NCBI GenBank assembly: GCA_025356765.1
Contig: JANXRO010000119.1
Location: forward strand, 1-10,975
Reading direction: 5' to 3'
Length of the DNA stretch: 10,975 nt
Source: Hyphomicrobiales bacterium
GTDB taxonomy: Bacteria > Pseudomonadota > Alphaproteobacteria > Rhizobiales > Aestuariivirgaceae
Position 1 is the first letter of the stretch; each line of letters begins with the position of its first letter. Below the pieces are notes generated by a model, which was given only the letters and a program-made list of their open reading frames with translations, ran no database searches and had not been told where the DNA came from. Of this stretch, positions 1-6,816 are shown piece by piece. A program made the position numbers and the translations under genes.

Positions 1-479
1 CGCACGCCTTCTTGATTGGTGCGATAGCCCACGCCTGCCAGAAGGGTGTGACGATCAATCCAGACCAGATCACCACCTTCAATTTTGCCTTCACCCGTAA
101 TTTCACCGGCAATGGGTAACCCAAGCTTTTCCAACACAGCACCATTCACCGATGCTTCCTTCCGGCGTTGCGGCTTTCCCATGCGCGGGCGCACGAGGCC
201 CCTGGGCGTAATGATCAAAGCATCATGGGTGTAAAGACTATCAAGGGTAAGGCCTTCGCCCTCACCCAAATCAATCACCTCAGCACCATTGGACTTCAAC
301 GCCTTTTCAACAACTGCATATTCTTTCAAAGCGTTTTCTAAATTGGGTCTGGAATGGAAATTCAAATCTTTCCATTCTGCGTCAATCTTGGCATCAGACA
401 CAAAAGCCGATGCAACAGAGCGCACCGCCACTTTTTTAAGCTGGCCCCAATTGTTGAAAGCGCCAAAATCATATGTCAT
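1..479 (-). CDS. Dimethylargininase / amidinotransferase-family hydrolase, N-terminal part (runs off left edge)
   Basis: The first 159 residues of a member of the DDAH/arginine-deiminase/amidinotransferase fold (pentein) are present; the C-terminal part lies outside the window. Seen: residues 1-20 begin MTYDFGAFNNWGQLKKVAVR, the usual opening strand. A THDAL segment followed by RPRMGKPQRRKE lies near residues 84-108, and the family signature EGKIEGGDLVW...GVGYRTNQEG fills the end. The EGGD and GYRTN motifs typify dimethylarginine hydrolases, which release citrulline and dimethylamine from N-methylated arginine. The catalytic His and Cys expected further on cannot be checked. Its ATG (479-477) overlaps the tusA stop as ATGA, so the two are co-transcribed and probably translationally coupled. 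Alternatives are another guanidino-group hydrolase of the same fold. The fold is confident; the exact substrate is inferred. Confidence 0.85.
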   Translation of the reverse strand, partial: MTYDFGAFNNWGQLKKVAVRSVASAFVSDAKIDAEWKDLNFHSRPNLENALKEYAVVEKALKSNGAEVIDLGEGEGLTLDSLYTHDALIITPRGLVRPRMGKPQRRKEASVNGAVLEKLGLPIAGEITGEGKIEGGDLVWIDRHTLLAGVGYRTNQEGV

Positions 480-700
480 TTTCGTTTGATCCTAAATTCA
501 AGTGTGTCACCGGTTTTGCTTTGCGACAACAGTGTATGGCCTTGTTCTGTGCAGAAGTGTGGCATGTCTATCGCTGCCATGGGGTCTGTGGCCAGTACCA
601 CAAGTTCAGAACCTGTGGTCATAGCCTCAAGCTTTTTGCGCGCTTTTAACACTGGCAACGGGCATAGTAGGCCAGAAAGATCGAGAGTTGTTTTGGTCAT
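476..700 (-). CDS. tusA: TusA-family sulfur carrier protein (SirA-like)
   Basis: A 74-residue protein with the TusA/SirA/YeeD hallmark near the N-terminus: LDLSGLLCPLPVLKARK, whose CPxP motif places the persulfide-carrying cysteine at residue 13. It then follows the short alpha/beta fold to the end, and the length is normal for the family. TusA proteins relay sulfur from cysteine desulfurases to tRNA thiolation and, in E. coli, also influence molybdenum cofactor supply. That fits the divergent MOSC-mobA-mobB operon. An upstream ATG at 727 would add nine residues; I prefer 700 because it gives the usual family length and the 727 codon has no ribosome site. No clear Shine-Dalgarno precedes 700 either. 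The stop overlaps the downstream amidinohydrolase start. Family assignment is secure; which sulfur pathway it serves is inferred. Confidence 0.92.
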   Translation of the reverse strand: MTKTTLDLSGLLCPLPVLKARKKLEAMTTGSELVVLATDPMAAIDMPHFCTEQGHTLLSQSKTGDTLEFRIKRK

Positions 701-715
701 CGGTCTATCTATAGT
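688..715 (+). promoter_or_regulatory. Candidate sigma-70-type promoter of MOSC-mobA-mobB
   Basis: TTGTTT at 688-693 and TATAGT at 710-715 (5 of 6 to consensus) are 16 bases apart. Transcription would start near 722, giving a leader of about 18 bases that contains the GGAGA ribosome site before the GTG at 740. The -35 box lies inside the tusA coding region. The -35 match is poor, the -10 match good. Confidence 0.4.
708..713 (-). promoter_or_regulatory. Candidate -10 box of tusA
   Basis: Read on the minus strand, 713-708 is TATAGA (4 of 6 to TATAAT), with seven bases between it and the tusA ATG at 700. A transcript starting there would begin at or next to the start codon, which agrees with the missing ribosome binding site. 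No good -35 hexamer sits 16-18 bases upstream. It shares four bases with the opposing -10 box of the MOSC gene. Confidence 0.25.
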
Positions 716-728
716 GAAGCTTTGCATT

Positions 729-734
729 GGAGAA
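729..734 (+). promoter_or_regulatory. Shine-Dalgarno that decides the MOSC gene start
   Basis: GGAGAA at 729-734 lies five bases before the GTG at 740 (seven after the GGAG core). It favours this GTG over the TTG at 722, which has no ribosome site and would sit at the predicted transcript end. The ATG at 738 opens only a five-codon frame ending in TGA. Confidence 0.6.
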
Positions 735-739
735 TAGAT

Positions 740-1321
740 GTGTCAGTTGTTGTGAAAACCAAAATCATTGGCCGGGTCGAACAACTTTTATCGGCAGTGA
801 ACCGTGATGATGGATTTGAAAAGCAACAAAGGCCATCCATCAAACTGTTGCTTTCGGGCCCAGAGGGCGATTGTCATACTGGTGAGACAAGGCTTTCTGA
901 CAGCCGCACTCTTCAAACCTATAAGCGCAACACAATCATCCGCAATGTGCGTCAGATCACATTGATTTCGGCTGAAGAAATGGCGGAGGTGGCAACAGCA
1001 ATGGATCTGCCAGAAATGAACGCCTCGTGGCTTGGTGCAAATATTTTAGCCAGCGGCATTCCTGATCTTACATTGCTTCCGCCGTCATCGCGGCTGCAGT
1101 TTCCGTCAGGTGCAACGCTGGTGATTGATATGGAAAATATGCCCTGTCGCCAGGTTGCCAGTGTTATTGAAAAATTTCACCCTGAAAAGGGGCCATTGTT
1201 TGTAAAGGCCGCAACCCATAAACGCGGGTTGACTGCTTGGGTTGAACGCGAGGGCGAAATCCACGTTGGTGACGCAATCACCGTGTTCATTCCACCGCAG
1301 CGGATTTATGCCCACGCATGA
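740..1321 (+). CDS. Stand-alone MOSC-domain protein
   Basis: A 193-residue protein that is essentially one MOSC (molybdenum cofactor sulfurase C-terminal) domain. Visible are the GPEGDCHTG segment (the family's GD-x-H-x-G loop), the block around NVRQITLISAEE, a SWLGANIL segment (family pattern xxxGxNI), and MENMPCRQ with the conserved cysteine near residue 136. It ends in a beta-strand, GDAITVFIPPQR. MOSC domains bind molybdopterin or carry sulfur on that cysteine; in this family small members such as YiiM or mARC-like enzymes act on Moco-related chemistry. Here the gene overlaps mobA by ATGA and so belongs to a Moco maturation operon, opposite tusA. The start is the GTG with the GGAGA site; a TTG 18 bases earlier is possible. 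The MOSC domain is secure, the exact reaction unknown. Confidence 0.88.
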   Translation: MSVVVKTKIIGRVEQLLSAVNRDDGFEKQQRPSIKLLLSGPEGDCHTGETRLSDSRTLQTYKRNTIIRNVRQITLISAEEMAEVATAMDLPEMNASWLGANILASGIPDLTLLPPSSRLQFPSGATLVIDMENMPCRQVASVIEKFHPEKGPLFVKAATHKRGLTAWVEREGEIHVGDAITVFIPPQRIYAHA

Positions 1322-1896
1322 ATATTCTGGGCGCTGTAATTTCAGGTGGACAATCAACGCGCATGGGGTCTGAGAAGGCTCTCATCAAGCTCGGCACAAA
1401 AACACTCATTTTGCGTGTTGTGGACCGGCTTTTGCCCCAGGTCGATGATGCCATCATCAATGCGAATGGTGACACCAAGCGGTTCGAATTTCTGGAACTG
1501 GATATTGTTCCTGATATTGAAACAGAACTGCAAACACCACTGGCAGGCCTTCATGCCGCATTGGCCTATGCCGCCGAAGAAGATTTTGATGCGGTGGTAA
1601 CGGTGCCTTCAGACACGCCGTTTTTGCCGCGCGATCTTGTGGCAAAACTTTCCGGAGATAGGCCAGCAATTGCAAATTCAAACGGCCAAGACCACTATCT
1701 CACAGGATTTTGGCCAACAAAGCTTTTGCCTCAACTGGAAAAAGCGCTAACCGCCTCAAACCGAGTGCAGGATTGGGTTGCACGTTCTGGTGCCGTGAAA
1801 GTCAATTGGCCGGCTGGTTCCTATGATCCGTTTATGAACATCAACACGCCGGCTGATCTCAAGGCGGCGCTGGCGCTTTTGCCAAAGGTGCGATGA
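1318..1896 (+). CDS. mobA: Molybdenum cofactor guanylyltransferase MobA
   Basis: A 192-residue nucleotidyltransferase of the MobA family, which transfers GMP from GTP to Mo-molybdopterin to make the MGD cofactor of DMSO-reductase-type enzymes. The signature GGQSTRMGSEK (residues 10-20, family pattern GGxSxRMGxxK) binds the GTP phosphates. TPLAGLHA near residue 74 and VPSDTPFLP near residue 97 (the metal-binding Asp is D99) follow in the right order, and FMNINTPADL closes the protein as usual. The length is typical. The ATG overlaps the stop of the MOSC gene (ATGA), and mobB starts directly after the TGA. CTP-specific MocA homologues share the first motif, but the partnership with mobB favours MobA. 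Confidence 0.94.
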   Translation: MNILGAVISGGQSTRMGSEKALIKLGTKTLILRVVDRLLPQVDDAIINANGDTKRFEFLELDIVPDIETELQTPLAGLHAALAYAAEEDFDAVVTVPSDTPFLPRDLVAKLSGDRPAIANSNGQDHYLTGFWPTKLLPQLEKALTASNRVQDWVARSGAVKVNWPAGSYDPFMNINTPADLKAALALLPKVR

Positions 1897-2403
1897 ATGA
1901 TGCGTGTGATCGGCGTTTGTGGGTTCAAGAATTCTGGCAAAACCACGCTGGTTGAAAAGCTGGTTGGCTATTTGACACAGCGTGGATTTAAAATCTCCAC
2001 CGTCAAACATGCCCATCACGATTTTGATATCGACCATGAGGGCCGCGACAGTTTTCGCCACCGCAAGGCGGGCGCATCAGAAGTGGCCGTGATTTCACAA
2101 AACCGATTTGCCATCATGAATGAACTCAGAGGAACTGTGCCGCCCACACTGGAAGAAATTCTCGCCAAGCTTTCACTTTGCGATCTTGTCATCGTTGAGG
2201 GATACAAGCGTGATGCGCACGATAAGATTGAAGTGCGCAATCTCGAATTGGATCATCCGGCACTCGCAGAGACTGATCCTACTATCGTTGCTGTTGCGGC
2301 CAATGGCCCAAGCATGGCGTCTGTTCCAGTTTTTGACCGAGACGATGTGCAGGCATTGGCACAGTTTATCGTTACCCATGTGGGCTTGTCGGAAAACGGC
2401 TGA
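1897..2403 (+). CDS. mobB: Molybdopterin-guanine dinucleotide biosynthesis adaptor MobB
   Basis: A 168-residue P-loop protein. The Walker A motif GFKNSGKTT is at residues 9-17 and the MobB block VEGYKRDAHDKIEVRN follows in the middle; HHDFDIDHEGRDSFRH is the family's histidine-rich stretch. MobB binds GTP and assists MobA in attaching GMP to the cofactor; it helps rather than being essential in E. coli. Two ATG codons in tandem (1897 and 1900) follow the mobA stop without a gap, so mobA and mobB form one unit. About 70 bases of AT-richer sequence separate it from the next gene, with no clear terminator. Confidence 0.94.
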   Translation: MMRVIGVCGFKNSGKTTLVEKLVGYLTQRGFKISTVKHAHHDFDIDHEGRDSFRHRKAGASEVAVISQNRFAIMNELRGTVPPTLEEILAKLSLCDLVIVEGYKRDAHDKIEVRNLELDHPALAETDPTIVAVAANGPSMASVPVFDRDDVQALAQFIVTHVGLSENG

Positions 2404-2463
2404 CCTCAGTCGTTCCATTCTCACCTTTGTTGAAAATAACTCACTAATGCTAATCCACGGGAA

Positions 2464-2467
2464 AAGG
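2464..2467 (+). promoter_or_regulatory. Shine-Dalgarno of the FAD/GcvT oxidoreductase
   Basis: AAGG at 2464-2467 within GAAAAGGTG lies seven bases before the ATG at 2475. The gap 2404-2474 upstream holds a TTGAAA at 2430-2435, but no convincing -10 partner, so the promoter is not placed. Confidence 0.5.
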
Positions 2468-2474
2468 TGTTTTT

Positions 2475-4991
2475 ATGAAAAGCAAAGCAAAAGTTGTTGT
2501 CATTGGTGGCGGCGTCGTGGGCGTCTCAACGCTTTATCATTTAGCCAAAAAGGGCTGGAGTGACGTTGTGCTTGTTGAACGCAAAGAGCTGACATCGGGT
2601 TCCACATGGCATGCCGCAGGCCTTTTGCCGCTTTTCAATATGTCTTATTCTGTGGGTCAAATTCACAAATATTCGGTGAAGCTCTATGGCGAACTTGAAG
2701 CTGAAACGGGTCAAAGTGTTGGTTTCAAAAAAGTGTCCAACATCCGCATTGCGCGCACCAAGGATCGTTGGGATGAGTTTATGTATTACGCAGGCATTGC
2801 TGAAACACTTGGCATAAAGGTCAACAAACTCACCCCTCAACAGCTCAAAGAGATTTGGCCACTGTGTGAGATTGATGGAATTATCGGGGCCATCCAACAT
2901 CCTGATGATGGTTATATTCAACCGGCAGATTTAACTCAGGCCTTGGCCAAGGGTGCACGGTCGCGCGGCGCTGAAATCTATCGCAACACTTCCGTTACAG
3001 CGATTGAACAATTGCCTTCCGGTGAATGGTTGGTGAAAACCGATCAAGGCGACATCACCTGTGAGCATGTGGTTTCTTGTTCGGGTAATTTCGCCCGCAA
3101 AACGGGTGCTATGGTTGGGCTGGATATCCCGGTTATTCCGGTTGAGCATCAATATATCGTCACTGAGCCACATCCATTGATTAGAGAGCGCCAAGCCAAA
3201 GGACTTCCAGAAATGGGTGTTCTGCGTGAAGCTGATTCAAGTTGGTATATGCGCGAAGAAAATGGCGGATTGTTGCTGGGGCCATATGAAAAGGGCGCGC
3301 CTGTTTGTTATGTCGATGCGCCTTCTGATCAATCCGAATATGAATTATTCCAAGAAGATCTGGATCGGTTGGGCCCTTATATCGAAACGGCGATCACGCG
3401 CGTTCCCGCATTCGGCGAAGTGGGCATCAAAAAAGTATATAATGGTGCCATCGCTTACACGCCAGATGGCTCGCCCATCATTGGCCCTGCTTGGGATAAA
3501 AAGAATTTCTGGCTCAATGAAGGCCATAGTTTTGGCGTAACGGCTGCTGGTGGGGCTGGTTGGCAATTGGCGGAATGGATTGTCGATGGTGAACCCACGA
3601 TTGATATGATGGGCGTGGATCCTCGTCGGTTCGGTCCCTATGCCACCAAGGGCTATCTGATCGAGAAAAATGAAGAAGCCTACGCCAATGTATTCACACC
3701 TCACTTCCCAGAGGAAGAGCGTGTTGCGGCACGGCCATTAAAGCGCACGCCGGTTTATGATCGCATGAAGGATCTGGGTGCGGTGTTTGGATCGGTCTAC
3801 GGTTGGGAGCGTCCGGGTTGGTTTGCGCCAAAGGGATATTCGCTTTCAGACGTCGAATTGAACAAGCAAGACACACTGACCAATCACAACCATGCGCCAG
3901 CCACTGATGATGGCCGCATTGTTGAAAAATGGTCATTCCGTCGTTCAAACTCCTACCGCTTTGTGGGTGAAGAATGCCGCAATGTGATGGACAATGTGGC
4001 TCTGCAAGACATGAGCGCCTTTGCCAAGATGGAAGTGTCTGGCCCAGGTGCACGGGGTTGGCTTGAAGCTATTCTGGCCAATAAAATTCCAAAGAAACAA
4101 GGCCGCATTGCGCTCACGCATTTGCTTACACCTTCGGGTGGGGTGCGAGCTGAATTTACCGTTTATGAGTGGGCGCCTGGGCGGTTCTATTTGGTTTCCG
4201 CTGGTGCGTTTGAACGCCATGACCATGATTGCCTGCGCAAGCTTTTGCCGGCCGACGGTTCCGTGCGGTTGAATCCGCTGACCACGCGGCTGGGCGTATT
4301 GGTTCTGGCTGGTCCAAATTCACGCAAAGTTTTGCAGAAGTTAACCTCGGCTGATTTGTCGAACGAAACTTTCCCTTGGCTTTCCGGCAAAGAGATTGCG
4401 GTTGGCACAGCGGCAGCGCATGTGTTGCGCGTCAATTTTGTGGGTGAGCTTGGTTATGAATTCCACTCTCCCGTCGAAAGCCAAATCGCCTTGTTTGATC
4501 AGTTGATGGAAGCTGGCAAAGAATTTGGCATCAAGCCTTATGGTATCAAGGCCATGTCGTCTTTATCAATTGAAAAATCTTATCGTCTTATCCCGCGCGA
4601 ACTTTCGATTGAATATTCGGCTTATGAATCGGGCCTTGATCGGTTCGTTCATCCAGCCAAAGGGCCATTCATTGGACGCGATGCACTGGTTGCCGGAAAA
4701 GAAAAAGGCCTCAACTGGAATTTCGTGACAATGGAAGTGCACGGAATTACCGATGCTCATTCTGATGCGCGGGGCTCAGAGCCGATTTATTCTGGTGGTC
4801 AATTGGTTGGGCGAGCAACCAACGGTGGGTTTGGCTGGCGGGTGAATAAGTCACTGGCTTTGGCCATGGTCAAGCCTCACTATGCAAAAGTGGGCACTGA
4901 ATTGGAAATAAAAATTCTCGACAAAATATTCAAAACCACAGTGATCGTCGAAAGCCCTTACGATCAAGACAATATAAAATTGCGGGGATGA
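2475..4991 (+). CDS. Dimethylglycine/sarcosine dehydrogenase-family FAD oxidoreductase with GcvT domain
   Basis: An 838-residue two-part enzyme. The N-terminal half is a DAO-type FAD domain: VVVIGGGVVG (residues 7-16, Rossmann GxGxxG), E35 for the FAD ribose, and GSTWHAAGL (42-50), whose His46 matches the histidine that carries covalent FAD in mammalian dimethylglycine dehydrogenase. DGSPIIGP and a GHSFGV-type segment close this half, and an FAO_M linker (YGWERPGWF near residue 440) follows. The C-terminal half is GcvT-like: DMSAFAKMEVSGPGA near 510, GELGYEF near 656, SLSIEKSYRLIPREL near 695 and a final GcvT_C barrel. Such enzymes demethylate N-methyl amino acids, pass electrons to ETF and transfer the carbon to tetrahydrofolate. 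The length matches the family. Dimethylglycine is the best guess; sarcosine or another N-methyl substrate is possible. Confidence 0.88.
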   Translation: MKSKAKVVVIGGGVVGVSTLYHLAKKGWSDVVLVERKELTSGSTWHAAGLLPLFNMSYSVGQIHKYSVKLYGELEAETGQSVGFKKVSNIRIARTKDRWDEFMYYAGIAETLGIKVNKLTPQQLKEIWPLCEIDGIIGAIQHPDDGYIQPADLTQALAKGARSRGAEIYRNTSVTAIEQLPSGEWLVKTDQGDITCEHVVSCSGNFARKTGAMVGLDIPVIPVEHQYIVTEPHPLIRERQAKGLPEMGVLREADSSWYMREENGGLLLGPYEKGAPVCYVDAPSDQSEYELFQEDLDRLGPYIETAITRVPAFGEVGIKKVYNGAIAYTPDGSPIIGPAWDKKNFWLNEGHSFGVTAAGGAGWQLAEWIVDGEPTIDMMGVDPRRFGPYATKGYLIEKNEEAYANVFTPHFPEEERVAARPLKRTPVYDRMKDLGAVFGSVYGWERPGWFAPKGYSLSDVELNKQDTLTNHNHAPATDDGRIVEKWSFRRSNSYRFVGEECRNVMDNVALQDMSAFAKMEVSGPGARGWLEAILANKIPKKQGRIALTHLLTPSGGVRAEFTVYEWAPGRFYLVSAGAFERHDHDCLRKLLPADGSVRLNPLTTRLGVLVLAGPNSRKVLQKLTSADLSNETFPWLSGKEIAVGTAAAHVLRVNFVGELGYEFHSPVESQIALFDQLMEAGKEFGIKPYGIKAMSSLSIEKSYRLIPRELSIEYSAYESGLDRFVHPAKGPFIGRDALVAGKEKGLNWNFVTMEVHGITDAHSDARGSEPIYSGGQLVGRATNGGFGWRVNKSLALAMVKPHYAKVGTELEIKILDKIFKTTVIVESPYDQDNIKLRG

Positions 4992-5034
4992 ACTTCTTAT
5001 TGCGATGAGGCTCTGTTAGTCTGACGCCCGAATC

Positions 5035-5040
5035 AGGGGG
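5035..5040 (+). promoter_or_regulatory. Shine-Dalgarno supporting a TTG start
   Basis: AGGGGG at 5035-5040 lies seven bases before the TTG at 5048. The first in-frame ATG is about 30 codons later and would delete the first membrane helix, so the TTG is the likely start. Confidence 0.55.
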
Positions 5041-5047
5041 CTGCATT

Positions 5048-5944
5048 TTGATAAAATCCACACATGCCAAGTCGGGAATTATCTATGTTCTTCTGGCAAC
5101 TTTGGGGTGGAGCTTATCAGGATTATTTGTTCGGCTAATGCCCGAACTTGATGGTTGGCAAATTAACTGCTGGCGCGGCCTTTGGATGGCCACGGCCTTG
5201 CTGGCCTATTTGATCTTGGTTCATCGCACTGAAATTGGGGCGCGTTTTGACGACATTCCATTTCAGGTGGTTCTGGTTTCGGCCTTGTGTTTTGCTGCGG
5301 GAACCACATTTTATGTAACATCTTTAACCCTTACCAGCACGGCGACCGTTTCTGTCATTGGCGCCACATCCCCCTTGATCACAGCCCTTCTCAGCCCGTG
5401 GATTACGGGTGAAAGGCCCCACATCCTGGCGTGGGTGTCGGCTGTACTGGCCTTGGTTGGCATGGGCGTTATTGCCCGCGATGGTTTGGAAGTGGGCCAT
5501 GTTGCTGGAATTATTGTCAGCAGTTTCGTGCCCATCACCTTTGCTTTGCAAACCTTGCTTTTGCGCAAATATCGCAATTATGACATGATGTTTTCCATCT
5601 GCGTCGGTGGCTTTTTTGCATTTCTGTTGGCCTGTATTGGCAGCTTTGTGGTTGGTCACCATTCACCATTCGAGATAAGTTCCCGCAGTTTTTATCTCCT
5701 CATGCTCATGGGGCCTTTGCAGCTTTCCATTCCGTTGGTGTTTTACGGCATGGGTGCAAAGCATATGCCAGCCATCACCCTATCACTCATTGCCATGCTT
5801 GATGCGATCTTCAATCCATTCTGGCCATGGCTTTTTGTGGGTGAAAGGCCAAGCGTTGCATCAATGATTGGTGGAAGCATTATCTTGGGTGCCGTTTTGC
5901 TCACAACGCTTGGGCATAGGTTTATTTCCGCGCGCCAGGCATGA
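5048..5944 (+). CDS. EamA/DMT-family transporter (first of a pair)
   Basis: A 298-residue membrane protein with about ten hydrophobic helices arranged as two EamA repeats. Each repeat ends in the family's GERP-type motif (TGERPHILAW near residue 120, VGERPSVAS in the second half) followed by a glycine-rich helix. The opening helix, IIYVLLATLGWSLSGLFVRL, is typical of the drug/metabolite transporter superfamily. These proteins move amino acids, nucleotides or drugs across the inner membrane, and the substrate cannot be read from sequence. Translation most likely starts at the TTG. Its last codons overlap the second permease (ATGA at 5941-5944), so the two are made together. It lies 56 bases after the FAD/GcvT gene on the same strand and could be in its transcript. 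Confidence 0.87.
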   Translation: MIKSTHAKSGIIYVLLATLGWSLSGLFVRLMPELDGWQINCWRGLWMATALLAYLILVHRTEIGARFDDIPFQVVLVSALCFAAGTTFYVTSLTLTSTATVSVIGATSPLITALLSPWITGERPHILAWVSAVLALVGMGVIARDGLEVGHVAGIIVSSFVPITFALQTLLLRKYRNYDMMFSICVGGFFAFLLACIGSFVVGHHSPFEISSRSFYLLMLMGPLQLSIPLVFYGMGAKHMPAITLSLIAMLDAIFNPFWPWLFVGERPSVASMIGGSIILGAVLLTTLGHRFISARQA

Positions 5945-6816
5945 GCCGGGGCAAGGCCACATTTATCGGCTTTACCGCGATATTGATGTGGACGTTTCTG
6001 GCTTTGCTCACTGCGGCCAGCGGTGCCATCCCGCCCTTTCAAATGGCTGCCATGACATTTTCAATCGGCGGTCTAACCTTGGCCTCACGCTGGCTTATAC
6101 GACCAGATGCGATGCGTGGTCTTCTACAAAATTGGCAAGTCTGGCTTCTGGGCACTTTTGGTCTTTGTGTTTACCACTGCCTTTATTTCTTTGCTTTGCA
6201 AAATGCGCCGCCGGTTGAGGCAAGCCTGATCGCCTATCTCTGGCCTTTATTGATTGTGCTGTTCTCTGCCCTTCTGCCCGGAGAAAATTTGCGCCTTCAT
6301 CACATCATCGGGGCTTTGCTGGGCTTGGTTGGGGCCATTCTCATCATCACAAAAGGCGGCACCGTTGGTTTTTCAGCTGGCATCAAATCTGGCCATCTTA
6401 TGGCTTTGGCGTGCGCCTTTATTTGGTCTGGTTATTCAGTTTTGTCGCGCCGCTTTGGTGAGGTGCCAACCGATGTTGTGGCGGGCTATTGCTTGATTAC
6501 AGCATTGGTCGCTTTCATCTTGCATATAGGCCTTGAACCCACCATCTGGCCACAAACGCCCAATCAATGGTGGGCTGTTATTCTGCTCGGGCTTTTTCCC
6601 CTAGGTCTTGGTTTTTATGCGTGGGATATTGGTGTTAAGAAGGGCGACATTATGGTGCTTGGGGCATCGTCATATGCGGCACCCTTATTATCAACACTGA
6701 TTATGGTATTCAGTGGCTTTGCCAGCGCTACTTGGGCGTTGGCTGGCGCATGTGTGTTGATCACTTTGGGTGCAGCCATTGCCGCCAAGGATATGATCTT
6801 TAAATCTAACCTTTAA
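5941..6816 (+). CDS. EamA/DMT-family transporter, YddG-like (second of the pair)
   Basis: A 291-residue, ten-helix protein with two EamA repeats. By memory comparison with E. coli YddG, an exporter of aromatic amino acids and paraquat, the opening MSRGKATFIGFTAILMW, the YLWPLLIVLFSALLPGE segment and the later YAWDIGVKKGD...GASSYAAPLLS block run parallel to the same positions in YddG. Aromatic amino acid or related export is therefore a reasonable guess, supported loosely by the tyrosine-pathway genes about 1.6 kb downstream. It is coupled to the first permease by ATGA. Its 3' end overlaps the convergent gloB by 11 bases (6806-6816). It could act alone or as a heteromeric pair with its partner. 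Confidence 0.85.
   Translation: MSRGKATFIGFTAILMWTFLALLTAASGAIPPFQMAAMTFSIGGLTLASRWLIRPDAMRGLLQNWQVWLLGTFGLCVYHCLYFFALQNAPPVEASLIAYLWPLLIVLFSALLPGENLRLHHIIGALLGLVGAILIITKGGTVGFSAGIKSGHLMALACAFIWSGYSVLSRRFGEVPTDVVAGYCLITALVAFILHIGLEPTIWPQTPNQWWAVILLGLFPLGLGFYAWDIGVKKGDIMVLGASSYAAPLLSTLIMVFSGFASATWALAGACVLITLGAAIAAKDMIFKSNL

Noticed and set aside
354..737. Plus-strand open frame of 127 codons opposite tusA and the amidinohydrolase
   Set aside because: It is fully antisense to two recognisable genes, shows no known domain and has no ribosome site.
722..739. TTG start at 722 for the MOSC gene
   Set aside because: No ribosome site precedes it and it would lie at the predicted transcription start; the GTG at 740 has GGAGA at good spacing.
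2404..2474. TTGAAA at 2430-2435 as a -35 box for the FAD/GcvT gene
   Set aside because: No -10 hexamer at 15-19 bases fits; only TAATCC at a short spacing, which matches poorly.
2541..4226. Several minus-strand frames of 90-126 codons
   Set aside because: All are embedded in the well-supported FAD/GcvT gene and show no family signature.
4992..5047. Possible terminator after the FAD/GcvT gene
   Set aside because: Only a 3-base CCC/GGG pairing with no U-tract is present, so I do not call one.
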